Below, piece by piece: positions 10,070 through 20,385 of a stretch of 64,000 bases of DNA. Below the pieces are notes generated by a model. That model was not told where the DNA came from, ran no database searches, and saw only the letters and a program-made list of their open reading frames with translations. Positions within the stretch are counted from its first letter, which is position 1. Each line of letters opens with the position of its first letter. The position numbers and the translations under genes were made by a program. Origin of the DNA: Piper betle (lineage: Eukaryota > Streptophyta > Magnoliopsida > Piperales > Piperaceae); assembly GCA_033002965.1 (NCBI GenBank), contig JAURVB010003039.1:1-64000 (forward strand). The letters run 5' to 3'.

Positions 10070-11712
10070 ATGGTCACACAGACCCGTCGGACACAGATCA
10101 GGAGTCCATCTCCTCCCATGCCCAGGCAGGACAGCCCCAGCCATGGTCACAGTGACACAGCTTCCAGTCGACCTAGGACCACCATGCCACCAGCAGAGAC
10201 GAGTGTACCGGTATCAGCTAGTCGTCGTACGGAGAGCCATCGCCAAGACAGTCGACGCGACAGTCACCGCAGTGGGAGTAGTCGACGGGAAAGGGATGCT
10301 GCGATAGCTAGGCTAGTTGAGGTTCAGACGCAAATGCAGCAGAATCAGGAGGAATTTAGGAGAGAGCTCAGACAGATAGCTCTATCAGTGGCTAGAGCAG
10401 AGAAGAGACCAGCCGTGGATGAAGAGGTGCAAGGAGAGCCAGTAGCGCCCATGGGCCCTCCGCCACCGCCTCCTCCTCCACCGCTGCAACAGGGAGCTAC
10501 CCCCACAACAGCTCCTCTGGTTGCCCCACTTCAGGCAAGGATGAGACAGGACGTCAGTGGACCCGCGATAGCAGGTAGCGGGCAGACCGCAGGGGGAGTG
10601 GAGCAGTTGGAGGTGATAGTGTACCAGTTGGTACGGGACCACAGTTTCCTCGATATGAGCAAGGAGAGGGATCAAATAGATCTGTAGACATGAGGAGTTT
10701 GGAACTGTGGCAATATGAGAGGTTCGTGAAGAATGGCGGATGACCTTTCTTTGGGAAGTTGGATGCGGAGGAGGCATTCCTATGGATATCGTCGGCCATA
10801 GGAGTGTTTGATAGTATGGCATGCCCCGTAGAACACAGAGTACGCGTCGTCATAGGAGCATTCCAAGACGAAGCGAGGATATGGTGGAGTTCGGTGCAGA
10901 ATTCTGTATTTGCTCATCGCCAGCCTCAGGACATCACTTGGGAGGAATTCAGAGTGGAATTCGATGGAAAGTACTTTCCACCAGATGTTAGGAAAAGGAA
11001 GGAACGGGAGTTCCAGATGTTGAGGCAAGGACCTATGACAGTGGTACAGTATGAGACGAGGTTTAGAGCATTGGAGAGATTTGCACCAGATTTGGTTCCG
11101 ACCGAAGGAAGAAGAATAGAGCGCTTCTATGAAGGCCTCCATCATGAGATTCAGATGGCATACTTGGATAGGAAGTTTACTACCTTCGGTGATGTAGTAA
11201 GAGCTGCAGGCGAAGCAGAGTGGGTGATAGCTACACGACCACGTCGAGATGTCGACTAGAGGCAGCAACATCCGAGGCCATATCAGCCAGAGCAGGGGGC
11301 ACAACAGAGACGACGTGTAGATGCGCCAGTAGCCATGAGAGCCATGGATGGCCAGGTTCAGGGCAGCAGAGCCCCATTCTGTCAAAATTGCCAATGCCAT
11401 CATTGGGGAGAGTGCAGAGCAGGCAGAAATGTATGCTACAACTGCGGTCAGCCAGGGCACCGAGCCGCAGAGTGCAGAGTAGGCACTAGGGTTTGTTACA
11501 ACTACGGTCAGCCAGGGCACAGGGCCGCAGAGTGCAGAGGAGGCACAAGGGCCTGTTACAGTTGCGGTCAACCGGGACATAGGGCTGCAACATGTCCGAC
11601 TCGCCAGAGCCAGCAGTTGACACTCCCTAGCGCCTCAGCAGAGACTTGCACTTCCAGCTCCCCAACAGCAGTCACAGCAGAGAGGCCAACAGGGCCATGG
11701 ACAAAGCCATAG
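10070..11712 (+). pseudogene. gag region, frameshifted, with four zinc-knuckle-like units
   Basis: The first 205 codons (10070-10687) give an arginine/serine-rich N-terminus, a short helical stretch and a polyproline run. Continuity is then lost. From 10690 the capsid-like part reads in another frame ('DAEEAFLWISS', 'WWSSVQNSVF', 'WEEFRVEFDGKYFP', 'FYEGLHHEI'). It is interrupted by a TGA at about 10741 and TAGs ending at about 11259 and 11712. The nucleocapsid part (about 11378-11600) has a first Cys/His cluster (CQNCQCHHWGEC), then three CYNCGQPGHRAAEC-like knuckles spaced exactly 60 bp apart (starting 11434, 11494, 11554). The middle one reads CYNYG and has lost a zinc-ligand cysteine. Gag would form the particle and bind element RNA; this copy is nonfunctional. 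Confidence 0.85.
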
Positions 11713-11877
11713 AGGTGGAGACCAACAACCACCGAGGCAGCAGCAAAGGGGACAAGATCAGAGAGGGTACATGGCTGCAGGACAGACTAGGAAGCAGAAG
11801 GGTAGGCACAGCCACAGCCATAGTTAGCTCAGAATCAGGCCGCACCATCTGCACTAGAGCAGTAGCAACCAGCAAGG

Positions 11878-14255
11878 ATGTACGCAGCCACCGTAGCAGA
11901 GGCCCTTGAGGATATGACGGTTGTGACATGTACGCTTTCCGTAGGCCTTGTACCTACACGTGTCTTGTTTGATTCTGGATGTACGCACTCCTTCATTTCG
12001 TACATGCACACTAATAGGATTGGATGTAAGATAGAGGAGTTAGGACATTCACTGTTAGTGTCCACCCCCACCGGTAGTGTAATAGCTACGGGCGAGTGTG
12101 TGCGTGATGTCCCTGTTGAGATTCAACAGCGACAGCTTGTAGCTGATTTGATACTATTCAAGCTACAAGAATTTGATGTGATATTTGGGATGAATTGGAT
12201 GTCCAAGCAAGGAGCAGTGATAGATTGTCGAAGGAAGACGGTGACTTTCCGCCATGGAAGGCGCCGATTTTTCTTCCAAGGTCAGGGCCGAGACAGGGAG
12301 CAAGGATGGATATCCTATCAGAGTGCAGTGAGACAACTGGACAGAGGCAGTGAACTGATAATGGCAGCGTTAGTTTTGACTGAGCAGAGTGGACCAGGGA
12401 AACAACCGAGTATAGAGGAGATTCCAGTGGTCTGCGAATTTACAGATGTATTTCCTGAGGAGATTACTGGATTGCCGCCAGACAGAGAGGTGGATCTTGC
12501 CATCGAGTTGATGCCTGGCACAACCCCAATTTCGAGAGCTCCGTATAGGATGGCACCTCTTGAGCTCAAGGAACTGAAGGAACAGCTACAGACACTGTTG
12601 GACCAAGGATTCATCAGACCGAGCGTTTCCCCTTGGGGCGCACCGGTGTTATTTGTGAGGAAGAAGGATGGAAGCATGCGGTTATGCATAGATTACAGGA
12701 TGCTAAACCATGCAACGGTTAAGAACAGATACCCTCTTCCTCGTATTGATGATTTATTTGACCAGTTGAGCTTAGCAGTCGTCTTTTCGAAGATTGATTT
12801 GAGATCAGGATACTACCAACTGAGGATTAGAGCAGAAGACATCCCGAAGACTGCGTTCAGGACGAGATATGGACACTACGAGTTTTTGGTCATGCCGTTT
12901 GGATTGACCAATGCTCCAGCAACATTTATGGACTTGATGAACAGAGTGTTCAATCCGTACTTGGACCAGTTTGTGATCGTCTTTGTGGATGACATACTGG
13001 TATATTCTTCATCCAGGGAAGAACATGCGCAACACCTGAGGATTGTGTTGCAAACACTGAGAGAGCATAGGTTGTATGGGAAATTTTCGAAGTGCAGTTT
13101 CTGGTTGTCAGAGGTGAATTTTCTCGGCCACATCATCTCAGCATCAGGCATCTCAGTAGATCCAGCTAAGATAGAGGCAGTAGTGCAGTGGGAACAACCG
13201 AAGACACCTACGGAGGTTCGGAGTTTTCTGGGATTGGCTGGATACTACAGACGGTTCATTCAGGACTTCTCTTCCATAGCAGCCCCTCTGACACGACTGA
13301 CTAGGAAAGAGGAACGGTTCATATGGACAGACGAATGTGAGCGGAGTTTCAGGATGCTAAAGGAGAGGTTGACTTCGGCGCCTATCCTCGCATTGCCTGA
13401 GGGACATGAGGATTTTGTAGTGTATACTGATGCCTCAGGGATTGGCTTAGGTTGTGTTTTGATGCAGAAGGATAAGGTTATTGCTTATGCATCTCGTCAG
13501 CTCAAGGTGCATGAGCGTAACTATCCTACTCATGACCTAGAGCTTGCTGCAGTCATATTCGCTCTCAGAATATGGAGGCACTATCTATATGGAACATCTT
13601 TCAGACTTCTAACTGATCACCAGAGTCTGAAATATATCTTCACGCAGAAGGATCTGAATAGCAGACAGAGGAGATGGTTGGAGATGTTAGCTGATTACGA
13701 GGTCGACATAGCATACCATGAGGGCAAAGCGAATGTGGTAGCCGATGCATTGAGCAGGAAGCCAGGATTCTTGTACACCGCAGGATTAGCAGCATTGTCA
13801 GTGACCGAGCACACTACGGGCCAGAGACAGTTAGTTGGGATGATGGCGCGACTTACGATTCAGCCAAGCGTGCTTGAGCAGATTCGGATTGCACAGGAGG
13901 CAGATCCGCAGTTGAAGCAGTGGTTGGAACACGGAACACATCAGGAATTGGCCAGGGATACAGACGGATTAGTCAGATTGAGAGGCCGACTATTCGTGCC
14001 TAATGTTCCAGAGTATCCCGGACTTCGAAGTACTATTCTTCACGAAGCTCACACGTCGAGATGCTCAGTACACCCAGGTGGAGTGAAGATGTACCACGAT
14101 GTCCGACAAACCTATTGGTGGCCAGGAATGAAGAGAGAAGTATACGATACAGTGGCTAGATGTTTGGTATGCCAGCAAGTGAAAGCCGAGCACGAACGTC
14201 CAGGTGGAATATTACAATCGTTGGAAACCCCAGAGTGGAAGTGGGACGAGTTGTG
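11878..14255 (+). pseudogene. pol: protease, reverse transcriptase, RNase H, integrase N-terminus
   Basis: This is a long open frame that continues the gag frame from 10690. Protease: '[12 protein letters not shown]' (about 11968-12003), active-site DSG kept, with Cys where plant elements usually have Ala or Thr. Reverse transcriptase: '[20 protein letters not shown]' and the catalytic '[10 protein letters not shown]' (about 12983-13012). RNase H: '[13 protein letters not shown]' with '[12 protein letters not shown]' and '[11 protein letters not shown]'. Integrase zinc-binding HHCC: '[14 protein letters not shown]' with '[11 protein letters not shown]' (about 14041-14196). The frame meets a stop at 14323-14325 only because foreign DNA begins near 14250-14260. 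Up to that point no inactivating change is visible. Confidence 0.9.
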
Positions 14256-14900
14256 GACGTACATGCTCAGAGTGCAACTCGGAATGCTTTGTCATGTCTT
14301 TAAAATCGACTCGAACCCGAGTTAAAGAAACTGACTTAGGTTCCATGAGCTCGTTCGCAGCTCGTTCGTTAGCTCGGAATCAGTTACAGGTGGTATCAGA
14401 GCAACCTGGATCTCATGTTAGAATGAAGTGAGGCTGATTAGTGGACGTTGAGCTACGGCTGCCGGTCATCAAGGGCGCAGATAAAGGTCTGTGTGCTGGT
14501 GGCTAATGCATATACGGGTATGAGACTAGTATAGAGACGTATTAGTATGCTATGTTGTCTAGTCGAGTCACGGGTCAGAACACGGTCGATTGAGCGGTTG
14601 GGGCTAGCAACGAGGTTGAGTCTAGAGTCGACCACGGCCGTCGGTCAACAGGCCAGTAAGGTCGTGAGTTGAGGCTAGTCGACGGGCCAAGTATAGGCAT
14701 TTTGAGGCGAATTTCTAAGGTGAGTCGGACTGTTAGATCCCACGAACTGGTCCCACATCTAGTAACCCTACCGGGACGAAGATCCTGTTTATAGTCAGGA
14801 ATGAAGAACTATAGATCTTTAACGTTGGGTTAACCACTTGTAAAGCAGAATGTACTCTAGGCTGTATTACGTTGCAACTGTTGGAGCCGGAGTTGTTACA
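14255..14900 (+). mobile_element. TRIM-like insertion inside the integrase
   Basis: Coding similarity to gypsy integrase stops after 'PEWKWDEL' and resumes at 'YDFVVGLPKT' (from about 14908). The ~640 bp between carries a perfect primer-binding motif TGGTATCAGAGC at 14391-14402, two bases after 'gttaca'. The ~75 bp before that ('gttaaagaaactgact...gttaca') align with gaps to the end of the insert ('gtaaagcagaatgtac...gttaca', ending 14900), as expected of two short diverged LTRs. A possible LTR start is TGTTAGATCCCACG at about 14731. There is no coding capacity. The left edge and target duplication are uncertain. A fragment of a larger element is the alternative. Confidence 0.5.
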
Positions 14901-15999
14901 GGAGAGTATAGCTTACGACTTTGTAGTTGGTTTACCTAAGACCCGCCAACAAAAGGATGCGATATGGGTCATAGTAGATCGACTTACAAAGAGCGTACAC
15001 TTCATACCGATCAGGATGGATTACCCACTGACCACATTGGCTACGCTGTACAGAGATCAGATAGTCAGGTTACACGGCGTACCACGGGAGATCATATCAG
15101 ACAGGGATCCGAGGTTCACATCGCGATTTTGGAAGGCTTTTCAGGCAGCTATGGGCACAGAATCGAGATTCAGCACAGCTTTCCATCCTCAAACAGACGG
15201 ACAGACGGAAAGAACCATACAGACCCTGGAAGACTTGCTTCGCGCATGTATCCTGGATTTCGGAGGGAGTTGGGAAGAACACCTACCTCTGGTGGAATTC
15301 TCCTACAACAACAGCTATCAGGCCACGATTGGAATGGCACCGTTCGAAGCACTGTATGGCAGACCATGCAGATCCCCAGTGTGTTGGGTGCAGGGCAGCG
15401 AACCAGTGGTAGTTGGGCCAGAAATGATCCAGCAGACACAAGAGGTGGTAATGAGGATTAGAAGAAGAATGAGGTCAGCTCAAGATAGACAAAAGAGTTA
15501 CGCAGATCAGCGCAGACGTGAGGTTCATTTCGCGTTAGGAGATCACGTTCTCCTGAAGGTCTCTCCGACTAAGGGAAACACGAGATTCGGGACGCGAGGG
15601 AAACTCAGTCCGCGCTATATTGGACCCTTTGACGTGATTGAGCGCATTGGACCAGTGGCATATAGGCTAGCATTGCCTCCTCACCTATCAGCTGTGCATG
15701 ACGTCTTCCACGTGTCAATGTTGAAGAAGTATCACCCTGACAACTCTCATGTTGTCAGCTTCAAAGAGGTAGAGCTGCAACCGGACCTGACGTACCCAGA
15801 AGATGCAGTCCAAATCGTGGACCGAAGAGTGAAGATTCTCCGAAGAAAAGAAGTTCCCCTAGTACGAGTGCAATGGACCCGACGAGGAGTTGAAGAAGCT
15901 ACGTGGGAACGAGAAGATGAGATGAGGAAGCGATACCCGGAGTTGTTCGAGCAACCAGCTTCACAACCAGGTACTACGCCAACAATTACATTTAGATGA
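14901..15999 (+). pseudogene. pol: integrase core and chromodomain
   Basis: The frame after the insertion covers the integrase catalytic core: Asp in 'YDFVVGLPKT', Asp in 'SDRDPRFTSRFW' and Glu in 'QTDGQTERTIQTLEDLLR' form the DDE triad. A 'GPFDVIERIGPVAYRLALP' segment and the 'VHDVFHVSMLKKYHPD' box typical of plant gypsy integrases follow. The C-terminus ('AVQIVDRRVKILRRKEVPLV', 'VQWTRRGVEEATWERED') looks like a chromodomain. It would have been continuous with the upstream pol frame before the insertion. The stop at 15997-15999 is natural. Confidence 0.9.
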
Positions 16000-16040
16000 G
16001 GAACATGGTTGAAACTTCCATGTTAAAATTTCGAGGACGA

Positions 16041-16062
16041 AATTTTTCTAAGGAGGGAAGGT
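16041..16062 (+). other. Polypurine tract before the 3' LTR
   Basis: The purine run 'aaggagggaagg' (about 16050-16061) directly precedes the 3' LTR start at 16063, the expected place for plus-strand priming. Confidence 0.75.
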
Positions 16063-17281
16063 TGTAAAACCCGTGACTCGAGTCATGAGTTTTACGGGAG
16101 CGAACCAGTCGGTTCAACCGTCGGTTCGAGTCGAGTCAGCTTCATGGACCGCGAGCTGAGTTGAGGCCAGCTGTGAGTTATGAGCGATGAGGGTCATGTA
16201 TGCTCAAGTATACAATGATAACGTCAATAAGATGATGAAAAATGGGTTATCAAGTATATGGAGGTATGCAGTATTGATTGTTATTTTTATTTGATCGTAG
16301 AATAATTTTAGGGCCGAATGACGTATTAGGACGCGATATAGGTGACTTTGGGTGGGTTATTAGTTATAGAACATATCATTTGGATGTTGCTATGTTCGTT
16401 TGATTTTACATGATTTTTCCCAATTTTTTCTGGATTTTTTTAAGGATTTATTGGCGATGAGGGTCATGTATACTCAAGTATACAATGATAACGTCAATGA
16501 GATGATGAAAAATGGGTTATCAAGTATATAGAGGTATGCAGTATTGATTGTTATTTTTATTTGATCGTAGAATATTTTTAGGGCCGAATGACAAATTAGG
16601 ACGCGATATAGGTGAGTTTGGGTGAGTTATTAGTTATAGAACATATCATTTGGATGTTGCTGTGTTCGTTTAATTTTACGGGATTTTTCCCCATTTTTTC
16701 TGGATTTTTTTAGGATTTATTAGGAGATAGTTATTATTATTGACTCGAGTCGGAGTCAAGTCAAGTTTGATTTACAAAAAATGCCATCGCATGCCCCTTC
16801 ATCTTCCCCGATCGTCTTTTTCTTTTCCCCAAACCCTAGCCGTCCGACGCCACCCTGACCTTGCCACCGACTGCCGCCCCGCCGCTGGAACCAACCGCTC
16901 GTCATCCCCTTGCCATCGTCGTGCGTCCCGACGCGGCCACGGATCGCCTCGGCGCGCCGCAGTGATGCCACGAAGCTGCCTCGGCCGTCGCCACTCCGAG
17001 CCAGATTCCGCCGCCGTTCGGTCGCCGTCGCCGCCGCTGTGACCACCAGTCTCACCCTCTCGCCGTCGCCGACGTTTCCCCCATCATCCCGACCACCATC
17101 GAGGCCGGCCGTAGCCCCGATCGAGCACGCCGCTGCTGCCGCCTGCGTTTTCTGACCGCCGCCACCGACAGCCATCGCCACCTCGGCTACCCTGTTTGAC
17201 ACCACCATCGGACCAAGCTCGTCGACCTAGTGCTGATAAACCCCTTGATTGCCCCATCCAGAATCATCGCTGGAAAACTTG
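16063..17281 (+). repeat. 3' LTR, truncated, with internal tandem duplication
   Basis: It begins TGTAAAACCCGTGACTCGAG like the 5' LTR and follows it to 'ccagaatcatcgctggaaaact', where homology stops at about 17281; roughly 2 kb of the LTR is missing. Within it, about 270 bp (16183-16454, starting 'gcgatgagggtcatgtat') are repeated head to tail (16455 to about 16725). The 5' LTR has a single copy (about 7071-7345), so the duplication arose after or during this insertion. Confidence 0.8.
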
Positions 17282-18776
17282 GTGTTGACAAAAATTTAGT
17301 ATGAGGTAAGAAGTTGTGGTTAATCGGGTTCAAATTCGTGACCTTTTACACTAAAAAGATATTTTTCTGACCCTTAGCAGTAAATTTATTTCTTGTATTT
17401 AAAAAAAAAATTTATTTATATTTGTATACCCATGTCACTATTGAGTTCCCATTTATTAATAAGAATAAAAATAGGAATAAATAAGAGTAGCTAAAGAGGC
17501 AGAACATGATGATTTTTTGTTATAATTTGGCCTGCTAAATCTCATACCTTTCATCAAAACCCAACATTTTTTGTTATATTTTGATAAATAAGAGTAGATA
17601 TTATGTGTACACCTATACATTATGCGAGCTTGTATATTTTTCTTTTTATAATAATTATACTTTCAAGTAAATATTATTTTTATTTATTTCATTCATTAAT
17701 GATTAAAAATAATTATTATCTTATTGTTTTTATCTTACCTACGTAAAGGATATTAATGGAGTTTAAGAGAGACATTTAATAGGACGAATCATATAGTAGA
17801 CGAACCTATTGATGTATTCAAAAGCAACAAAGTAAAAGTGCGTGCATATTAAAAGGAAGAAAAGGCCACTCATATCGTCAAATTTTGATATGGTCAAATT
17901 AATAAGGCACCATTTAGTAGAAGTCTTACTTTCACGTAATTATAAAATAATTTAAAACGCAAAACTTTTATTGGAAAATTGATGTTTTTGTCATTAATTA
18001 TCATATATAAATTTCTTAATTTAATTTTCTTTTTCACGTCGGTTTTAGCGGATATTAAAGGTGTTTTTTATACCAGTTGACAACATCAAATTTATGGTAA
18101 TCTCTTGTTTGGAAATTTGATTTGGTCCAGTGATGGAGAGTTTCGTAAGAAAGAAAGAAGAACAAAAAAGTCCACGGCCTCGCCTGCCTGATTTGTTTAA
18201 AGTTTAAACAAATCGTGCATTAAAGAGCTACTTTTTTCAACGCAATTAAAGTGCCACTTGAGCGCAACGTCATTGATTTTATATATAACTAATCCTCAAT
18301 CAACTCGCTTAGTTTACTATCAAATTATTAAATTATTAACACTGCTAGCTAGGCAAGACACGACTAATTATATTACAGAAAAAATATTTCAATGTTATAG
18401 ATGATAAGCTCTCGTTTAAAAATAAAATAGAGTGTGATAATATAATATCTAAGATATAAATTCTAATTGATTTTTAAAATAATCTTAATTAAATGAAAAG
18501 GTAGGCTATAATATTTTAATTTATTATATTTTTATTTTTATTATATTTTGATAAGTTAAATCTTCTATTTCTAATAGAGGCCGTTGTTGAATTCCTCTTT
18601 TATTGATAAAAATTGATTTTTGCATATAAGCTTTCTCTTTCTTTTTATTTCCCACACGTATGCGACACAAAAAATGATTATAATGAAGTATGTTGCTTGG
18701 AAATGGGAATTTAAAGTCTAATTTATCCTTGTCTAAGTTATATATATTTTGAATGGAAAAAATTTATACAACTTAT
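17282..18776. other. AT-rich intergenic DNA
   Basis: No gene is seen. Near 17318-17345 the phrase 'gggttcaaattcgtgacc' resembles a tRNA-like B box, but no convincing A box or tail repeat was found. The rest is AT-rich with no defined repeat. Confidence 0.4.
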
Positions 18777-20348
18777 TGTAAAACCCTAGTTTTGGGTTAA
18801 GGTTTTACCCCTTGTAATTTTGTCTGGTTCAGGCAAGCCACGAGTCGGTTCGAGTGAGTTCGAAGTAAACTAGATTTTTAACCATGAGTATGAGGCCTAA
18901 ATGATTGTATGAGCATGTTATGGAGAATGAGTATCCCTGATATATAGATGATAGATTCAGTTATACTATAACAGAGCATGAGTTATCAGTATATAAATGA
19001 AGTATACAGATTTTTTTATGCGTAAGTTAGGATTTTATGGCTAGATCTAGGTCGTTATAACATTTAATATCTATTTGGGATTATCAAGGCATCTCATTCA
19101 GATGCATCTTATGGATTTCAGACAACTGGATTGCCCTATGGGCCTAGCTTGATTTGAGTTGCAAATTTTCACCTCATTGAAATTAGAGTTTCGAGGCCTA
19201 TTTAGCCTTTTTGCCTCAATTTTCACCTATAGAATCATTTTAGCATCATGCCAGTTTTGACTTTAGATGGTCTCGATTCGAACTTTCCTCATCTATATAT
19301 ATATATATTGCATATACACATGGGTGGGCCCTAGCCTCACAAGTTGCTAGATGGTTCAGATCGCACCACGTGGCAAGATCAGGGCCATTCAATAAAAATT
19401 AAAATCAAAAGCTTATCTTTTCTCCCTGTTATTTATGATTTGTACCCTACCATTGCTGCTACTTCAGCTCACCACTGGCAAGTCTCTAGTCATCTTCTGT
19501 CCATTGAACTAGTCCGATCAAGACCGTCTCATGGCCGGCTACCGACTAGGCTCCACCACCGATGCTGGGGCCAGTGCATTCGTCACTGGAGAAGCATTTT
19601 TGTCATCAATTTCCTGCTGGCACCCCCGCTTTCGAGGCATTTTCAGGTCCCAGCGAGCCACCTCCGGTGAGGCCAACCACCAAGATAGATTCTTTTCGTT
19701 GAGGCTGATATTTTGAGACCAGCATCGACCCTTGTCGTAGCCGCAGTTGCCGGCAGAGATTCGCTCCTTTCCGGCCATTTTTCGGCAAACCAGTAGCCAG
19801 ACATTGCCGGTTGTCACCACCAACACACTCCTCATCATCCCCCGTGTTGATTGCGACCATTGGCAGCCTTTGCCTCGCCGCGGTCGACGTTTTATGGCGA
19901 CGGGCACCACCTTCCCCGTTAGTCGATTAGTCGTCGTTTGCGTCTGCCAGCCCAAGTTCTATTCACCTGCCCGCGTACATGCCCATGGCTATTCAGCCAA
20001 CCCAACCCACTTTCCGGTTAACCCATACCGAGTTAACTCAGCCTCGCTCTATCAGGTTCAGTCAAGTTGACTCGGTTCATCATTTTCGCCCGTTTTTTGT
20101 CATTTTTCGAGCGATTTTCGTAATTCAAAAACCCTTATATTAGTTTAGATGCATATTCATACTATTTAGCATATTTTAACATTATGAGTATTAATTAATT
20201 ATATTAATTAATTATCTATTTATTTATTCATTATTTTTCATTTCATTTTATTGATATGTTTGTCGTATATGATGAATGTTTATGTGATTTTTTATTAATA
20301 TTATTGATATATTTACTTATTAATATTAGTTATATTCATGTTTACTAA

Positions 20349-20385
<37 letters not shown>

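Larger units (their letters stand above)
6951..17281 (+). mobile_element. Ty3/gypsy retrotransposon, chromovirus (Tekay/Del-like), degenerate
   Basis: The order is 5' LTR, degenerate primer-binding site, gag, protease, reverse transcriptase, RNase H, integrase with a C-terminal chromodomain-like segment, polypurine tract, 3' LTR. Gypsy order (RT before integrase), the chromodomain and the roughly 2.9-kb LTR point to the Tekay/Del branch of plant chromoviruses. It is not autonomous: gag has one frameshift and several stops, a ~0.65-kb insertion splits the integrase, and the 3' LTR is cut at about 17281. The first ~185 bp of the two LTRs differ at roughly nine or ten positions by eye, so the insertion is neither brand-new nor very old. 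No right-hand target duplication can be read because the 3' end is missing. Confidence 0.9.

Noticed and set aside
10780..11580. 266-codon reverse-strand frame
   Set aside because: Antisense shadow of gag; no domain and no independent support.
17318..17345. tRNA-like B box suggesting a SINE
   Set aside because: Only one box-like match (gggttcaaattc); no convincing A box at the right spacing, no tail repeat and no target duplication found.
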